Source: JACCZR01 sp963844805
Lineage (GTDB): Bacteria > Actinomycetota > Thermoleophilia > Solirubrobacterales > Thermoleophilaceae
Length of the DNA stretch: 64,000 nt
Direction: 5' to 3'
Assembly: GCA_963844805.1 (NCBI GenBank)
Contig: CAWJPU010000013.1
Location: 62,001-126,000 of the forward strand
Both the position numbers and the translations under genes were made by a program. Below the pieces are notes generated by a model, which did not search any database, was not told the origin of the DNA, and saw only the letters and a list, made by a program, of their open reading frames with translations. This document shows positions 9,396 through 18,454 of the stretch, in pieces (the stretch's first letter is position 1; every line of letters starts with the position of its first letter).

Positions 9396-10560
9396 TTACA
9401 AGTAGGCCATCGGGTTGACCGGCGAGCCGCCGACGCGCACCTCGAAATGGAGGTGGGGGCCGGTCGAGTTGCCCGGTGTTGCCGACGGCGCCGATCACCT
9501 GCCCCTGGCGCACCGACTGGCCCACCGAGACCCCGATGCGGGACTGGTGCCCGTAGCAGGTGGAGAGGCTTCCGCCGTGCTGGATGCAGGTGTAGTTGCC
9601 GTAGCCGCCGGTCATGCCCGCGATGGCGACCCGGCCCGAGTCGGCCGCGCGGATCGGCGTGCCGGTCGGTGCCGCGATGTCCTGGCCGGCGTGCAGCCGG
9701 CCCCAGCGCTGGCCGAACGGCGAGCTGAACGTGCCGTTGACCGGCATCACGAAGCGGCCGTTGCCCTTGCGGATGGGTCCCGCGCCCGACGACCCGGCGA
9801 GGCGGGCCTGCACCCGGGCGGACTCCGCCTCCAGGCTGTCGAGGTCCTTCTCCAGGCTCACGCGGGTAGCCCGCACCTTGCCGAGCGCCGACTGGCGCTG
9901 GGACCGCGCGCCGGCCAGCTCGCCGCGCGCAGCGACCAGCCGGTTGCGCGAGCTGACGAGGCTGTCGCGCTGCTGCGTGATCGCGACGGTGGTCCGCTCC
10001 TCCTTGTCCTCCAGCACCGCCAGCTGGTCGGTCTGGCGCTTGACCTTGACGCGCAGCTTGCGCACGCGGTCGGTCACCTCGGCGTCCTGGTCGGAGATCC
10101 GGTCCAGGTACTCGGTGCGCTCGAGCAGGTCCTCGAACCCGTCGGCCTCCAGCACCACGGTGAGCGAGTCCGGCTCGTCGGACTTGTAGATCTCGACCAG
10201 CCGCTGGGACAGGACCTGGCGCGCGGTCTCCAGCTCGCTGCGCACGCGCTCCAGGCGGTCGCGGGCGACCTCCAGGCGGTCGCGCACGCGGGCCAGCTCG
10301 GCCTGCTGGCGGGTCAGGTCGCCCTGCACGTGGGTGAGGCGCTGCGTGGTCCCGCGGATCTCGCCCTGCAGGCCGGAGATGCGGGTGTTGTAGCCGGAGA
10401 TCGTCGAGGTCAGGACGCCCTCGCGGCGCTTGACCTCGCCCACCTGCGCGCGCTTCTTGTCGATCCGCTTCTGCAGGGGAGCGGTCACTCCGGTGAACGG
10501 GATGACGAGCGAGGCCGCCAGGGAGCTGGCGGCGGCGATCCAGAAGATCTTCCGGCGCAT
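9396..10560 (-). CDS. M23 family murein endopeptidase with coiled coil (frame-broken near the C-terminus)
   Basis: Secreted EnvC/NlpD-like peptidase or amidase activator. ATG 10560, signal anchor (MRRKIFWIAAASSLAASLVI), then a long coiled coil (about residues 35-250) and a C-terminal LytM/M23 domain: HAGQDIAAPTGTPIRAADSG, STCYGHQSRIGVSVGQSVRQ, and HLHFEVRVGG. The first zinc ligand (H of HAGQD) is followed by the expected D, and HLHFE supplies the catalytic His; the latter appears only after removing one base near 9473 (CCGGGC). Ends NPMAYL at 9396. Confidence 0.9.
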
Positions 10561-10632
10561 GCGGCTGATGAGGGTGCCACAGGAAAGGCCCCGCTCAGCC
10601 GCCTGCAAGGGAGCGTGCAAGCGCTCCCTAAC

Positions 10633-11550
10633 ATGCGTGTCGTGCCCGCCCAGCGAGCCGTATTCCCCCGCGACACCGGACTGCAGGTCCGGATGGGGCT
10701 GACGCTGTTCCTGCTCGGGCTTCTCTACGTGGGCCTGGTGGCGGCCCTGCTGGCCGCCGGGACCGGCACCGCGCTGATGCTGGTGATCGTCGGGGGGCTG
10801 GCGCTGTCGCAGCTCCTGTTCTCCGACAAGCTGGCGCTGAAGGCCATGGGCGCCAAGCAGGTCTCGCCCGAGGAGGCCCCGGGGCTGCACGCGATGATCG
10901 AGCGCCTCTGCATCCAGGCCGACCTGCCCAAGCCGAAGATCGCGGTGGCCGACACCGACGTGCCCAACGCGTTCGCCATGGGCCGCTCGCCGAAGGCCGC
11001 CACGGTGTGCGCCACCACCGGGATCATGCGCGTGCTGGAGCCGCGCGAGCTCGAGGGCGTCATGGCGCACGAGCTCTCCCACGTGAAGAACCGCGACGTC
11101 CTGATCATGACCATCGCGTCCTTCTTCGCGAGCATCGCGGCGATGATCATGCAGTTCGGCTTCTTCTTCGGCGGCGGCGCGTCCGACGACGACGAGAACC
11201 CGAGCTTCCTCGTAGTGCTGCTGGTCTCGGCCGCGGTGTACGTCATCTCCTACTTCCTGATGCTCACCCTGTCGCGCTACCGCGAGTTCGCCGCCGACCG
11301 CGGCGCCGCGCTGGTGACCGGGCACCCGAGCGCCCTGTCGGCGGCGCTGATGAAGCTCTCGAGCGCGATGCAGCAGGTGCCGACGACCGACCTGCGCGAG
11401 GCCGAGCGAATGAACGCCTTCTTCATCGTCCCGGCGAGCGTGAAGGGCAGCCTCAAGTCGCTGTTCGCCACCCACCCGCCGATGGAGAAGCGGATCGAGC
11501 GGCTCGCCCAGCTCGAGGCCCAGCTGCAGCGGCCGGCCGCAGCGGCCTAG
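10633..11550 (+). CDS. htpX: HtpX-type M48 membrane metalloprotease
   Basis: Zinc protease that degrades damaged membrane proteins. 305 residues from ATG 10633. Two N-terminal membrane helices (FLLGLLYVGLVAALLAAGTG), catalytic HELSH near residue 140 with the third ligand in YREFAADRGAA, and helices FFASIAAMIMQFGFFFGGG and VVLLVSAAVYVISYFLM between them. C-terminal FATHPPMEKRIERL is typical. Uninterrupted. Followed after 11 bases by pspAB, a pairing known from actinobacteria and some archaea. Confidence 0.95.
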   Translation: MRVVPAQRAVFPRDTGLQVRMGLTLFLLGLLYVGLVAALLAAGTGTALMLVIVGGLALSQLLFSDKLALKAMGAKQVSPEEAPGLHAMIERLCIQADLPKPKIAVADTDVPNAFAMGRSPKAATVCATTGIMRVLEPRELEGVMAHELSHVKNRDVLIMTIASFFASIAAMIMQFGFFFGGGASDDDENPSFLVVLLVSAAVYVISYFLMLTLSRYREFAADRGAALVTGHPSALSAALMKLSSAMQQVPTTDLREAERMNAFFIVPASVKGSLKSLFATHPPMEKRIERLAQLEAQLQRPAAAA

Positions 11551-11561
11551 GCCGGCGCCCG

Positions 11562-12131
11562 GTGGGATTCCTCGACTCGATCTTCGGCGGCAAGAGCAAG
11601 CTCGCCGCCCCGGCACCCGACCGGCTGTTCGCGATGACGACGGCCCAGGTGCACCTGGAGACCGCACTGGGTGTCAAGCACCGCGGCGCGGCCGGGATCG
11701 TGTTCCAGGCCGTCGACACCGCGGACTTCTCCACGATCCTCGCCGAGGCCGAGGAGCTGCTGCGCGGCACCGCGGAGGAGACCGGCACGACCCTGCGCTC
11801 CTTCGACGACGAGCACGGCTACCGGTGGCTGGTGCTGGAGGATCCCGACTTCGAGGACCTCGTGGTCTCGCTCAACACCATTTCCAGCGAGCTCCAGGCG
11901 GGCGGCTACGGCGACCGGCTGCTGGCCTGCGTGTTCGCCTTCGAGGACGAGGGCCGGCCGCTGTACCTGATCTACAACTTCAAGCGCGGCACCTTCTACC
12001 CCTTCGTGCCGGCCGGCGAGAAGTCCCGCGACACCGAGCGCGAGCTGCGGCTGAAGGCGCAGATCGGCCCCGAGCTGCCGCTCGAGCCCGACACGTCACG
12101 ATGGTTCCCGCTGTGGGAGATGCCGCTCTAG
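11562..12131 (+). CDS. pspAB: PspA-associated protein PspAB
   Basis: 189 residues from GTG 11562 (VGFLDSIFGGKSKLAAPAPD). This resembles the PspAB family, named for co-occurrence with PspA and HtpX; the family's biochemical role is unknown. Cytoplasmic with no membrane segment. Conserved-looking blocks: AGIVFQAVDTADF, DEHGYRWLVLEDPDFEDLV and YLIYNFKRGTFYPFVP, ending in an aromatic motif RWFPLWEMPL. The link to envelope stress is supported by pspA and pspAA 1.4 kb away on the other strand. Confidence 0.75.
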   Translation: MGFLDSIFGGKSKLAAPAPDRLFAMTTAQVHLETALGVKHRGAAGIVFQAVDTADFSTILAEAEELLRGTAEETGTTLRSFDDEHGYRWLVLEDPDFEDLVVSLNTISSELQAGGYGDRLLACVFAFEDEGRPLYLIYNFKRGTFYPFVPAGEKSRDTERELRLKAQIGPELPLEPDTSRWFPLWEMPL

Positions 12132-12718
12132 CGCGCGCGATCATCTGCGTGGCCGCGCTGCTCGCAGCGCTGCTCGCGCCCGGCTGCGGTGGCGACTCCT
12201 CGCCCGGCAAGGGCGGCGGCCGATCCGACCGCGACGCGGTCGAGGCGGCCGCGCGCAGCTACATCGTCTCCGAGCAGGCCGATGAGGAGGACCCCGAGGA
12301 GGCCGGCGCGCTGTCGTTCACCAGGGTCGACGTCCAGGGCGACTCCGCCGAGGTGGAGGCGAAGTCCAGCGCCACCGGCAACCGCTACGAGGTCCGCCTG
12401 ACCCAGTCGGGTGGCAGCTGGCGCGCCGCATCGGTGTTCACCGACCGCCCGTCGGAGCCCTCCCAGTCGGCCGACCCCTCCCAGGGCGGCGGCAAGACCG
12501 CCCCCACCGACCAAGTGGAACAGCAGATCGAGCAGCGGCTGCTGAAGCTGGTGCGGATCGAGGGCCAGGCGGAGTGCCCGCCCAAGATCAAGATCCGGCG
12601 GGGCAACGACTTCAACTGCAAGGTCGTGGGCTCGAGCCGCCCCGTGACGATCAAGGTCACGCAGAAGGACGACCAGGGGAACCTGAGCTACAAGATCAGC
12701 GCCGGCGCCTCGCCCTAG
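12101..12718 (+). CDS. lipoprotein with DUF4333-like C-terminal domain
   Basis: Likely exported lipoprotein. ATG at 12101 lies inside the pspAB end (31-base overlap) and gives a leader ending LLAALLAPGC, with the Cys as lipidation site. The middle resembles an NTF2/secretion-stress domain (AVEAAARSYIVSEQ), then a polar linker, then a DUF4333-type domain with CPPKIKIRRGNDFNC, whose two cysteines could form a disulfide. 205 residues, uninterrupted. Third gene of the htpX operon; its stop abuts the convergent acetyltransferase gene. Confidence 0.7.
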   Translation: MVPAVGDAALARAIICVAALLAALLAPGCGGDSSPGKGGGRSDRDAVEAAARSYIVSEQADEEDPEEAGALSFTRVDVQGDSAEVEAKSSATGNRYEVRLTQSGGSWRAASVFTDRPSEPSQSADPSQGGGKTAPTDQVEQQIEQRLLKLVRIEGQAECPPKIKIRRGNDFNCKVVGSSRPVTIKVTQKDDQGNLSYKISAGASP

Positions 12719-13296
12719 AGCGGGTCGCGCCACATGGTCCACACGCGCGGGCCGCGCGGGAGGTCGAGCTCGCCCGTCACCCGGAAGCCGAAGCGCGAGT
12801 AGAAGGCGACGTTGCGCTCCTTGGAGGACTCGAGGTAGGCGGGGACGCCGTCGCGGTCGCACTCCTCGAGCACCGGCCCCATCAGCGCGCCGCCCAGGCC
12901 CTCGCCCTGGCGGTCGGGATCCGTGCCCAGGACGGCCAGGTACATGTGCGGCTCGCGGGGGTGCAGCTGCTCGATCTTCGCCAGCCCGTACAGGGCCAGG
13001 GGCAGCCGCCGGCCCAGGTCGCGGCTCATGGCGGGCAGCCAGCGGAGCAGCGCGCGCGGGGTGGTCCGCCAGCGGTCGGGCAGGGCCCACAGGGCCCCGC
13101 CCGCGTGGTCGTCGGTGGTCCAGACCTCCTCGTGCTCGAGGAGGTCGCGCGCCCGCAGGCGGAAGAAGTCCTCGTTGTGGACCAGGCGGGTGGCCGGCGC
13201 GGGGAACAGCCAGCGCATCACCGGGTCGTCCTCGAAAGCGCGCGCCAGCGCGCGCGCCACGGCCCCGACGTCGGCGGGCCCGGCGCGGCGGATCAA
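12715..13296 (-). CDS. GNAT-family N-acetyltransferase
   Basis: Acetyl-CoA-dependent acyltransferase; substrate unknown. 193 residues from TTG at 13296, which overlaps the pspAA stop as TTGA. Fold landmarks: IRRAGPADVGAVARALARAF at the N-terminus, the beta-4 strand MYLAVLGTDPDRQGEGLGGALM containing the acetyl-CoA-binding Q/RxxGxG/A loop, YLESSKERNVAFYSRFGF, and a C-terminal strand RVWTMWRDPL. Last gene of the pspA-pspAA-GNAT unit; a role in envelope stress is only suggested by position. Confidence 0.85.
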   Translation of the reverse strand: MIRRAGPADVGAVARALARAFEDDPVMRWLFPAPATRLVHNEDFFRLRARDLLEHEEVWTTDDHAGGALWALPDRWRTTPRALLRWLPAMSRDLGRRLPLALYGLAKIEQLHPREPHMYLAVLGTDPDRQGEGLGGALMGPVLEECDRDGVPAYLESSKERNVAFYSRFGFRVTGELDLPRGPRVWTMWRDPL

Positions 13297-13571
13297 TCCG
13301 GGATCAGGCCCTCGCCGGTGAACTCGCCGCGCGCTTCGTCGAAGCTGATGTCGCGCGGGGGCAGGATCACGTCGGACTCGACCAGCTCGTCCCCCGACAG
13401 CTCGGTGCCGTCGGTCACCACCAGCTCGAGCATCTGGCTCCACAGCTCGCGGAAGCCCGTCTCGTCGCCTTGCTCGGCGGCGGCCACGGCGCGGTTGTCC
13501 AGCTCGTTGAGGCGCTCGGCGTCGGAGTCGGGCAGCTCGTACTGCCCCTCGCCCGAGACACGGACGATCAC
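13293..13571 (-). CDS. pspAA: PspA-associated protein PspAA
   Basis: 92-residue small acidic protein (MIVRVSGEGQYELPD start, then LNELDNRAVAAAEQGD). It resembles the PspAA family, which is normally encoded directly beside PspA, as here; the GTG start overlaps the pspA stop (GTGA) and the stop overlaps the next gene (TTGA). No membrane segment. Probably a PspA partner or modulator; function experimentally unsettled. Confidence 0.75.
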   Translation of the reverse strand: MIVRVSGEGQYELPDSDAERLNELDNRAVAAAEQGDETGFRELWSQMLELVVTDGTELSGDELVESDVILPPRDISFDEARGEFTGEGLIPD

Positions 13572-14320
13572 GCCCCACCCTCCTCGATCGCCTTCTTGTC
13601 CCCATCCTCGCCGGGACCGATCTCGGCCTTCATCTTGGCCAGCTCGTCGTCCACCTGGCTGCCGGCGCCCAGCTGCTCGAGCTCGCGGTCGATGTCGTCC
13701 TGCGGCGGGCCGAGCTGGGTGATGTCGTCGAACGTGCCCGCGGCCTCCAGCTCCTCCACCGCCCCTGCCCGCGCTCGCATCTGCTCGGTCTTGTCCTCGG
13801 CGCGCTGCATCGCGAGCCCGAGGTCGGCCATCTCCTCGCCCACCCCGCTGGCGGCCTCGCCGATCTTCACCTGGGCCTCGGCGGCCGAGTACTGCGCCTT
13901 GATGACCTCCTTCTTGGTCCGGAAGGCCTCGATCTTCTGGCGCAGCTTGCGCTCGTTCTCGGTGAGCTTCTCCTGCTGCTGCTCGAGCTCGGCGACCTGG
14001 GCGTCCAGCGACTGCAGCTCGGTCTGGGCCAGCGTCTTGCGCTCCAGGGCGGCGCGGGCCAGGTCCTCGCGGCCCTGCGACAGCGCCTGCCGCGCCTGGG
14101 TGTCGAGCTTGACCACCTGCTGCTCGAGCTTCTGAGACTGCATCTGCAGGCGCTTCTTGGAGGTCACCACGTCGGCGATCCCCTTCTTGACGTTCTGCAG
14201 AAGCTCGAGCTGCTTCTGGTAGCCGTAGTCGAGCGTCTCGCCCGGGTCCTCGGCCCGGTCGAGGAGCCTCGAGATCTTCGACTTGATCACCGTCGACATC
14301 CGGCCGCCGAGTCCGGCCAT
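13568..14320 (-). CDS. pspA: PspA/IM30 (ESCRT-III-like) membrane-stress protein
   Basis: 250 residues from ATG 14320, preceded by a strong GGAGGAG site. Almost entirely alpha-helical coiled coil (residues about 25-220), starting with a short amphipathic region (MSTVIKSKISRLLDRAEDP) and containing AEDPGETLDYGYQKQLELL, the PspA helix 1 to 2 region. It forms membrane-remodelling scaffolds that protect the cytoplasmic membrane. No pspBC or pspF homologue is present. Uninterrupted. Confidence 0.93.
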   Translation of the reverse strand: MAGLGGRMSTVIKSKISRLLDRAEDPGETLDYGYQKQLELLQNVKKGIADVVTSKKRLQMQSQKLEQQVVKLDTQARQALSQGREDLARAALERKTLAQTELQSLDAQVAELEQQQEKLTENERKLRQKIEAFRTKKEVIKAQYSAAEAQVKIGEAASGVGEEMADLGLAMQRAEDKTEQMRARAGAVEELEAAGTFDDITQLGPPQDDIDRELEQLGAGSQVDDELAKMKAEIGPGEDGDKKAIEEGGA

Positions 14321-14411
14321 GTCATCTCCTCCTGAAGTTCGCCTGGCCTGCGTCCCGCAGACTAGATGAGGCCACGCCCCGCCCGGGGGCAGCGCGCGCA
14401 CGCGCCCGGAA

Positions 14412-14437
14412 AAATTCGTCAGCGGCCTGACGAATTT
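14412..14437 (-). terminator. rho-independent terminator
   Basis: Perfect 11-base-pair stem (AAATTCGTCAG / CTGACGAATTT) with a four-base loop, followed on the minus strand by TTTTT (14415-14411 region). It lies after the lipoprotein gene at 14484 and before pspA, so it ends the ctaG-lipoprotein transcript and insulates pspA. A similar element is at 43055. Confidence 0.75.
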
Positions 14438-14483
14438 CTTGGACGGGGAGCGCACTTCGGCCCCACCCCGGGCGGCCGGGGCC

Positions 14484-14945
14484 CTAGATGACGTCGCCCT
14501 CCTCCTCGGACGGCTCGGGCAGCTGCCGCCACTCGCTGAAGCGCCCGCCGCGAAAGCGGAAGCGCACGCGGGCGTCGCCCCCGCAGGCCTGCGCGGGCCC
14601 CGTGCCGGGTCGCAGCCGGAAGGCCGCCACCACCGAGCCGCCCTCGCGCTCCACGTCGGTCACGTCGGCCCGGCAGGGCAGGCTGCGGTTGAACTCCTCG
14701 GCGGCCCTGTGGTCCCGCAGGCGGAACTCGCGCACCTGCTCGACCACGGCGCCGCGAACGAAGAAGCCCGCCGCCTCGTCGTAGTCGCCGCGGTTGACCG
14801 CCGCGCTCCAGCCGCGGATCGCCCGCTCCTCGGCCGAGCCGGACGGCGGCGGAGCGTCGAGCTTGGGCTCGGGATCGTCGCCGCCGCAGCCGGCGAGCAG
14901 CAGCGCGGCCAGCACGACGGCGGCCGGCGCGACGGCGCGCTTCAC
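14484..14945 (-). CDS. lipoprotein with NTF2/SnoaL-like domain
   Basis: 153 residues. Leader MKRAVAPAAVVLAALLLAGC with a clean lipobox (LAGC). The mature part has a short Pro-rich linker and then a small alpha+beta domain (IRGWSAAVNRGDYDEAAGFF) typical of NTF2-like folds; two cysteines (RSLPCRAD, AQACGGD) may be disulfide-bonded. Function unknown. GTG start overlaps the ctaG stop (GTGA), so it is co-translated with that cytochrome oxidase assembly factor. Confidence 0.75.
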   Translation of the reverse strand: MKRAVAPAAVVLAALLLAGCGGDDPEPKLDAPPPSGSAEERAIRGWSAAVNRGDYDEAAGFFVRGAVVEQVREFRLRDHRAAEEFNRSLPCRADVTDVEREGGSVVAAFRLRPGTGPAQACGGDARVRFRFRGGRFSEWRQLPEPSEEEGDVI

Positions 14946-15748
14946 GACGCGGCGGCCGCGGTGCGCTCCGCGCGGTCGTGATCGACCGCCGAGCGCCAGA
15001 AGAAGAAGCCGAGCGCGAACAGCATGATCGCCACGTCCAGGGTCAGCATCAGGCCTCCGGCCAGCTGCTGGTCCTCGAGCGGCGTGAGTCCGTGGGCGCG
15101 GGCGCGGTCACCGTAGAACCCTGCGTACGCCGGCGCCCTGAGGATCAGGAACGCCATCCCGAGCATCATCCCGGCCAGCCGCGCCCCCAGCAGGTGGCCG
15201 ATCTTCCACAGCTCGCCGTGCAGGCGCGCGCGCTTGGGCTCGAGCACCGGCCACCACACCAGCAGGCTCGCCACCACGAAGGACTCGTGCTGCAGGGCGT
15301 GGATCAGGTCGTTGTTCAGCGCACCCTCGAAGGCGAAGGAGAAATGCCAGCCGTAGAGCGTGATCACCCACAGCGAGATCGCGGGGATCGGCTTGCGCAC
15401 GAAGCGAAAGACCGCACGCAGCCGCTGGTTGCGGGCCAGCGACACCAGCGCCGGCCGCGGCAGGAAGTGCACCAGCACGGGCGTGCGCAGCCCCACCAGC
15501 AGCAGGGGCGCCGCCAGATCGGCGATCAGCAGGTGCTGGGCCATGTGGGCGAACAGCAGCTCCTCGCCCAGCCCGTCGACCGGCGACAGCAGGCCGATGG
15601 CGGTCAGCCCCCACCCGGCGTGCCACGCGACCTGCTGCCAGGTCCCGACGCGCCACCCGCGGCGGCGGAGCTTGACCACCGCGCGCACGTAGAGCGCCTC
15701 GACCAGCAGCAGGCCGGCTATGACGGCGGGGTCGAAGGAGAAGCCCAC
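14942..15748 (-). CDS. ctaG: cytochrome c oxidase assembly factor CtaG (caa3 type)
   Basis: 268-residue polytopic membrane protein of the caa3_CtaG family, linked to CuA/CuB insertion in cytochrome c oxidase. Conserved histidine-bearing segments are visible: AWHAGWGLTAIGLLSPVDGL, ELLFAHMAQHLLIADLAAPL, ITLYGWHFSF and IHALQHESFVVASLLVWWPV. Seven or so membrane helices. Uninterrupted. No oxidase subunit genes are within the window. Confidence 0.9.
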   Translation of the reverse strand: MGFSFDPAVIAGLLLVEALYVRAVVKLRRRGWRVGTWQQVAWHAGWGLTAIGLLSPVDGLGEELLFAHMAQHLLIADLAAPLLLVGLRTPVLVHFLPRPALVSLARNQRLRAVFRFVRKPIPAISLWVITLYGWHFSFAFEGALNNDLIHALQHESFVVASLLVWWPVLEPKRARLHGELWKIGHLLGARLAGMMLGMAFLILRAPAYAGFYGDRARAHGLTPLEDQQLAGGLMLTLDVAIMLFALGFFFWRSAVDHDRAERTAAAAS

Positions 15749-15761
15749 GACCCCTCAGAGG

Positions 15762-17063
15762 CTACGCCGCAGCGGGCTCCTTATCCCCCTCGGAGTCACC
15801 GACGGACGAGCCCTCGGCGGTGCCCGGAGCCTGCTCGAGCACGTGCTCCTCCTCGGCCGCGACGCGATCGCGGTACTCCTTGCGCTGCATCCGGGAGATG
15901 ACCAGCCGCTGCACCTGGGCCGTGCCCTCGAACAGCTGGTAGATCTTCGCGTCGCGGAAGTACTTCTCCAGCGGGCAGTCGGTGGTCTGGGCGTAGGGGC
16001 CCACCAGGTCCATCAGGGTGGTTGTCGCCCACATGGCCACATCGCCGGCCTTGAGCTTGGACATCGAGCCCTGGCCGCCGGTCATCGCTATGCCGTTGCG
16101 GCCCATCCAGGCGGCGCGCCACACCAGCAGGCGCGAAGCCTCGATCTCGGTCGCCACGTCGGCGAGCACCTGCTGCACACGCTGCTGCTCGAGCAGCGGT
16201 CCGTGCTCGTCAGACTTGTCCTCGAGGTACTCCAGCGTCCACTCGTAGGCGGCCTGCGCGATGCCCAGCGCCGAGGCGCCGACCATCGGGCGGGTGATCT
16301 CGAAGGTGGCCAGCGCGTTGGAGGCGCCGCCCGACTGCCCGGAGCGGGCGCGCTCGAGCTTGCGCTCCAGCTTCTCCATCCCGCCGAGCAGGTTGTCCAG
16401 CGGGATCCGGCAGTCCTCGAGCACCAGCTCCGCGGTCTGCGAAGCGCGGATGCCGATCTTGTCCTCCTTCTTGCCCTGGGCCAGCCCGGGGGTGTCCTTG
16501 GGGACGATGAAGGAAGCCTGGCCGCGGTGGCCGAGCTCGGGGTCGACGGTGGCGACGACGACGTTGACGTCGGCGATGCCGCCGTTGGAGATGAAGACCT
16601 TGGTCCCGTTGAGGACCCACTCGTCACCGTCGCGCTTGGCGGTGGTGCGGAGCGACTTCACGTCCGAGCCCGCGCCGGCCTCGGTGACGGCGTACGCGCC
16701 GAGCTTGATCTCGTCGCCCTCGCCGAAGCACTCGGGCAGCCAGCGGCCGATCTGCTCGGGCGTGCCCGAGGCGGCGATGCCGGCGGCGGCCAGCGAGGAG
16801 GCCGAGATGGCGAGCGCGATGCCCGCGCAGCCCCAGTGCAGCTCCTCCGCGTAGATGACGCCCAGCAGGCCGTCGGGGTCGGTGCCCATCTTGGTGATGT
16901 GGTCGAGGCCGTGCAGGTTCCACTCGCGGGCGGCCTTGATGGCCTCCCACGGCACGGACTGCTCGCGGTCGTACTCGTCGGCCATGGGGCGGATGACCTC
17001 TTGCGCGAAGCGGCGGCAGTGCCGCTGGAACTCGAGCTGTTCGTCGTTGAGCTTGAAGTCCAC
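15762..17063 (-). CDS. acyl-CoA dehydrogenase
   Basis: FAD enzyme that oxidises acyl-CoA to enoyl-CoA in beta-oxidation or amino-acid degradation. 433 residues from GTG 17063 with GGAGGG upstream. Family motifs: YAVTEAGAGSDVKSLRTTA (FAD/substrate loop), FISNGGIADVNVVVATVD, DCRIPLDNLLGG, and the C-terminal YQLFEGTAQVQRLVISRM, whose Glu (FEGT) is the catalytic base position of many family members. Acidic tail. Uninterrupted. A TetR-type palindrome lies 116 bases upstream. Confidence 0.93.
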   Translation of the reverse strand: MDFKLNDEQLEFQRHCRRFAQEVIRPMADEYDREQSVPWEAIKAAREWNLHGLDHITKMGTDPDGLLGVIYAEELHWGCAGIALAISASSLAAAGIAASGTPEQIGRWLPECFGEGDEIKLGAYAVTEAGAGSDVKSLRTTAKRDGDEWVLNGTKVFISNGGIADVNVVVATVDPELGHRGQASFIVPKDTPGLAQGKKEDKIGIRASQTAELVLEDCRIPLDNLLGGMEKLERKLERARSGQSGGASNALATFEITRPMVGASALGIAQAAYEWTLEYLEDKSDEHGPLLEQQRVQQVLADVATEIEASRLLVWRAAWMGRNGIAMTGGQGSMSKLKAGDVAMWATTTLMDLVGPYAQTTDCPLEKYFRDAKIYQLFEGTAQVQRLVISRMQRKEYRDRVAAEEEHVLEQAPGTAEGSSVGDSEGDKEPAAA

Positions 17064-17178
17064 GGGGTGTGAGTCCCTCCAGAAATCGTTGAGCGGCGGT
17101 GCTCGGCCGGCCAACGCCCGGCCTGCGCTCCGGCGCTATGTCGGTGTCACGCCCGGGCGCGAGCGGCACCGGGGGTCA

Positions 17179-17194
17179 TTGACTGACCAGTCAA
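17179..17194. promoter_or_regulatory. TetR-type operator palindrome
   Basis: TTGACTGACCAGTCAA: two perfect 7-base arms (TTGACTG/CAGTCAA) with a 2-base spacer, between the acyl-CoA dehydrogenase start (17063, minus) and the lipoprotein start (17284, plus). TetR-family regulators of fatty-acid and acyl-CoA catabolism bind such sites. A near-identical 16-mer occurs at 49090 before thiolase. Confidence 0.65.
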
Positions 17195-17283
17195 TCCACT
17201 TGAAAGACTACCGCGAGTAAGGACGAAAGACCAGCCCCACCGGCTTGAGGCGGCCAAGACGCCAGCTACCCTCCGCCGCGCCG

Positions 17284-18454
17284 GTGAACCGCCCCAGCCT
17301 CCTGAGCGCCGCCCTCCTCGCCTCGCTCGCCCTGGCGGGCTGCAGCGTCGGCGACGACGCCGGCCGCCCGCCGCAGCTCGGCGCGAGCTCGGACGACGAG
17401 GAGGCCGCGGCCAAGCTCGGCTTCCCAGCGTCGGCGACCAAGAACACGGTTCGCGTGGGCGGCGGCGACGCAGCGGCCGACGCCGCCGGGGTGGCCAGCG
17501 CGGTCTTCCCCGCCGTCAACGCCTCCAGCCGCCCGACGGCGGTGGTCCTCGCCGACACCGACGACTGGCAGGGAGCGGTGACCGCCTCTGTGCTCGCCGC
17601 CTCGCCCATCGGGGCGCCGATCCTGCTCTCCGACGGAGGCGACCTGCCCTCGGCCAGCGCCGACACGCTGGACCGCCTCGAGCCCAAGGGCTCCGACCTC
17701 TCCAAGGACGCGCAGGTCATCCGCATCGGCGACACGCCGCCCAAGCCCAGCGGGCTGAAGACCGCGGTGATCGAGGGCAAGGACCCCTACGAGCGCGCCG
17801 CCGCGATCGACCGCTTCGCCTCGGCCGCCAAGGGCCGGCCCTCCAACGACCTGATGGTGGTCTCCGGGGAGCGCCCCGACTGGGCGATGCCCGCCGCGGC
17901 GTGGGCCGCCCGCAAGGGCGACTCGATCCTGCTGACCCGGCGCGACGCCGTGCCCGCCGCGACGCGCAAGGCGATCGAGTCCCACGACAAGCCCAACATC
18001 TTCATCGTCGGCTCGAAGGCGGTCATCTCGCCCAACGTCCAGAAGCAGCTGACCGAGCTGGGCAAGGTCAGGCGCATCGAGGGCCCGACGCCGGTGCAGA
18101 ACGCGATCGCCTTCGCCCGCTACGACCAGGGCGACTTCGGCTGGGACGTGAACGTTCCCGGGCTACAACTTCACGCTGGCCAGCACCACCCGGCCCGCCG
18201 ACGCGGCGGCTGCCGCCTCACTGGCCACCCGGGGCGTGTTCGCGCCGCTGCTGGTGACCAACCGCGCCGACCAGCTGCCCAAGCCGCTCGAGGCGTACTT
18301 CCTCAGCGTGCAGCCCGGCTACGAGGAAGACCCGGGCGAGGCGGTCTACAACCGCGTGTGGATCCTGGGCGACGACAAGGTGTTCTCGCTCAACGCCCAG
18401 ACCCGCCTGGACCAGATCACCGAGCTGATCCCGGTCCAGGTCAACGCGCCCTAG
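17284..18454 (+). CDS. lipoprotein with cell-wall-binding repeat 2 (CWB2) domains (frame-broken)
   Basis: Exported lipoprotein: GTG 17284, leader ending LLASLALAGC. The mature part contains CWB2-like repeats (PF04122), seen in PTAVVLADTDDWQGAVTASV, APILLSDGGDLPSAS, NIFIVGSKAVISPNVQKQL and GPTPVQNAIAFARYD, then after removing one base near 18160 (CCGGGC) YNFTLASTTRPADAAAAASL and NRVWILGDDKVFS. These repeats bind anionic wall polymers. About 389 residues. The end overlaps the convergent gene by 4 bases. Confidence 0.8.

Noticed and set aside
8614..11667. A 1017-codon open minus-strand frame joining lgt and the M23 peptidase
   Set aside because: The M23 gene ends in another frame once the insertion near 9473 is removed, and lgt has its own GTG at 9375; the long frame reflects scarcity of stops at high GC.
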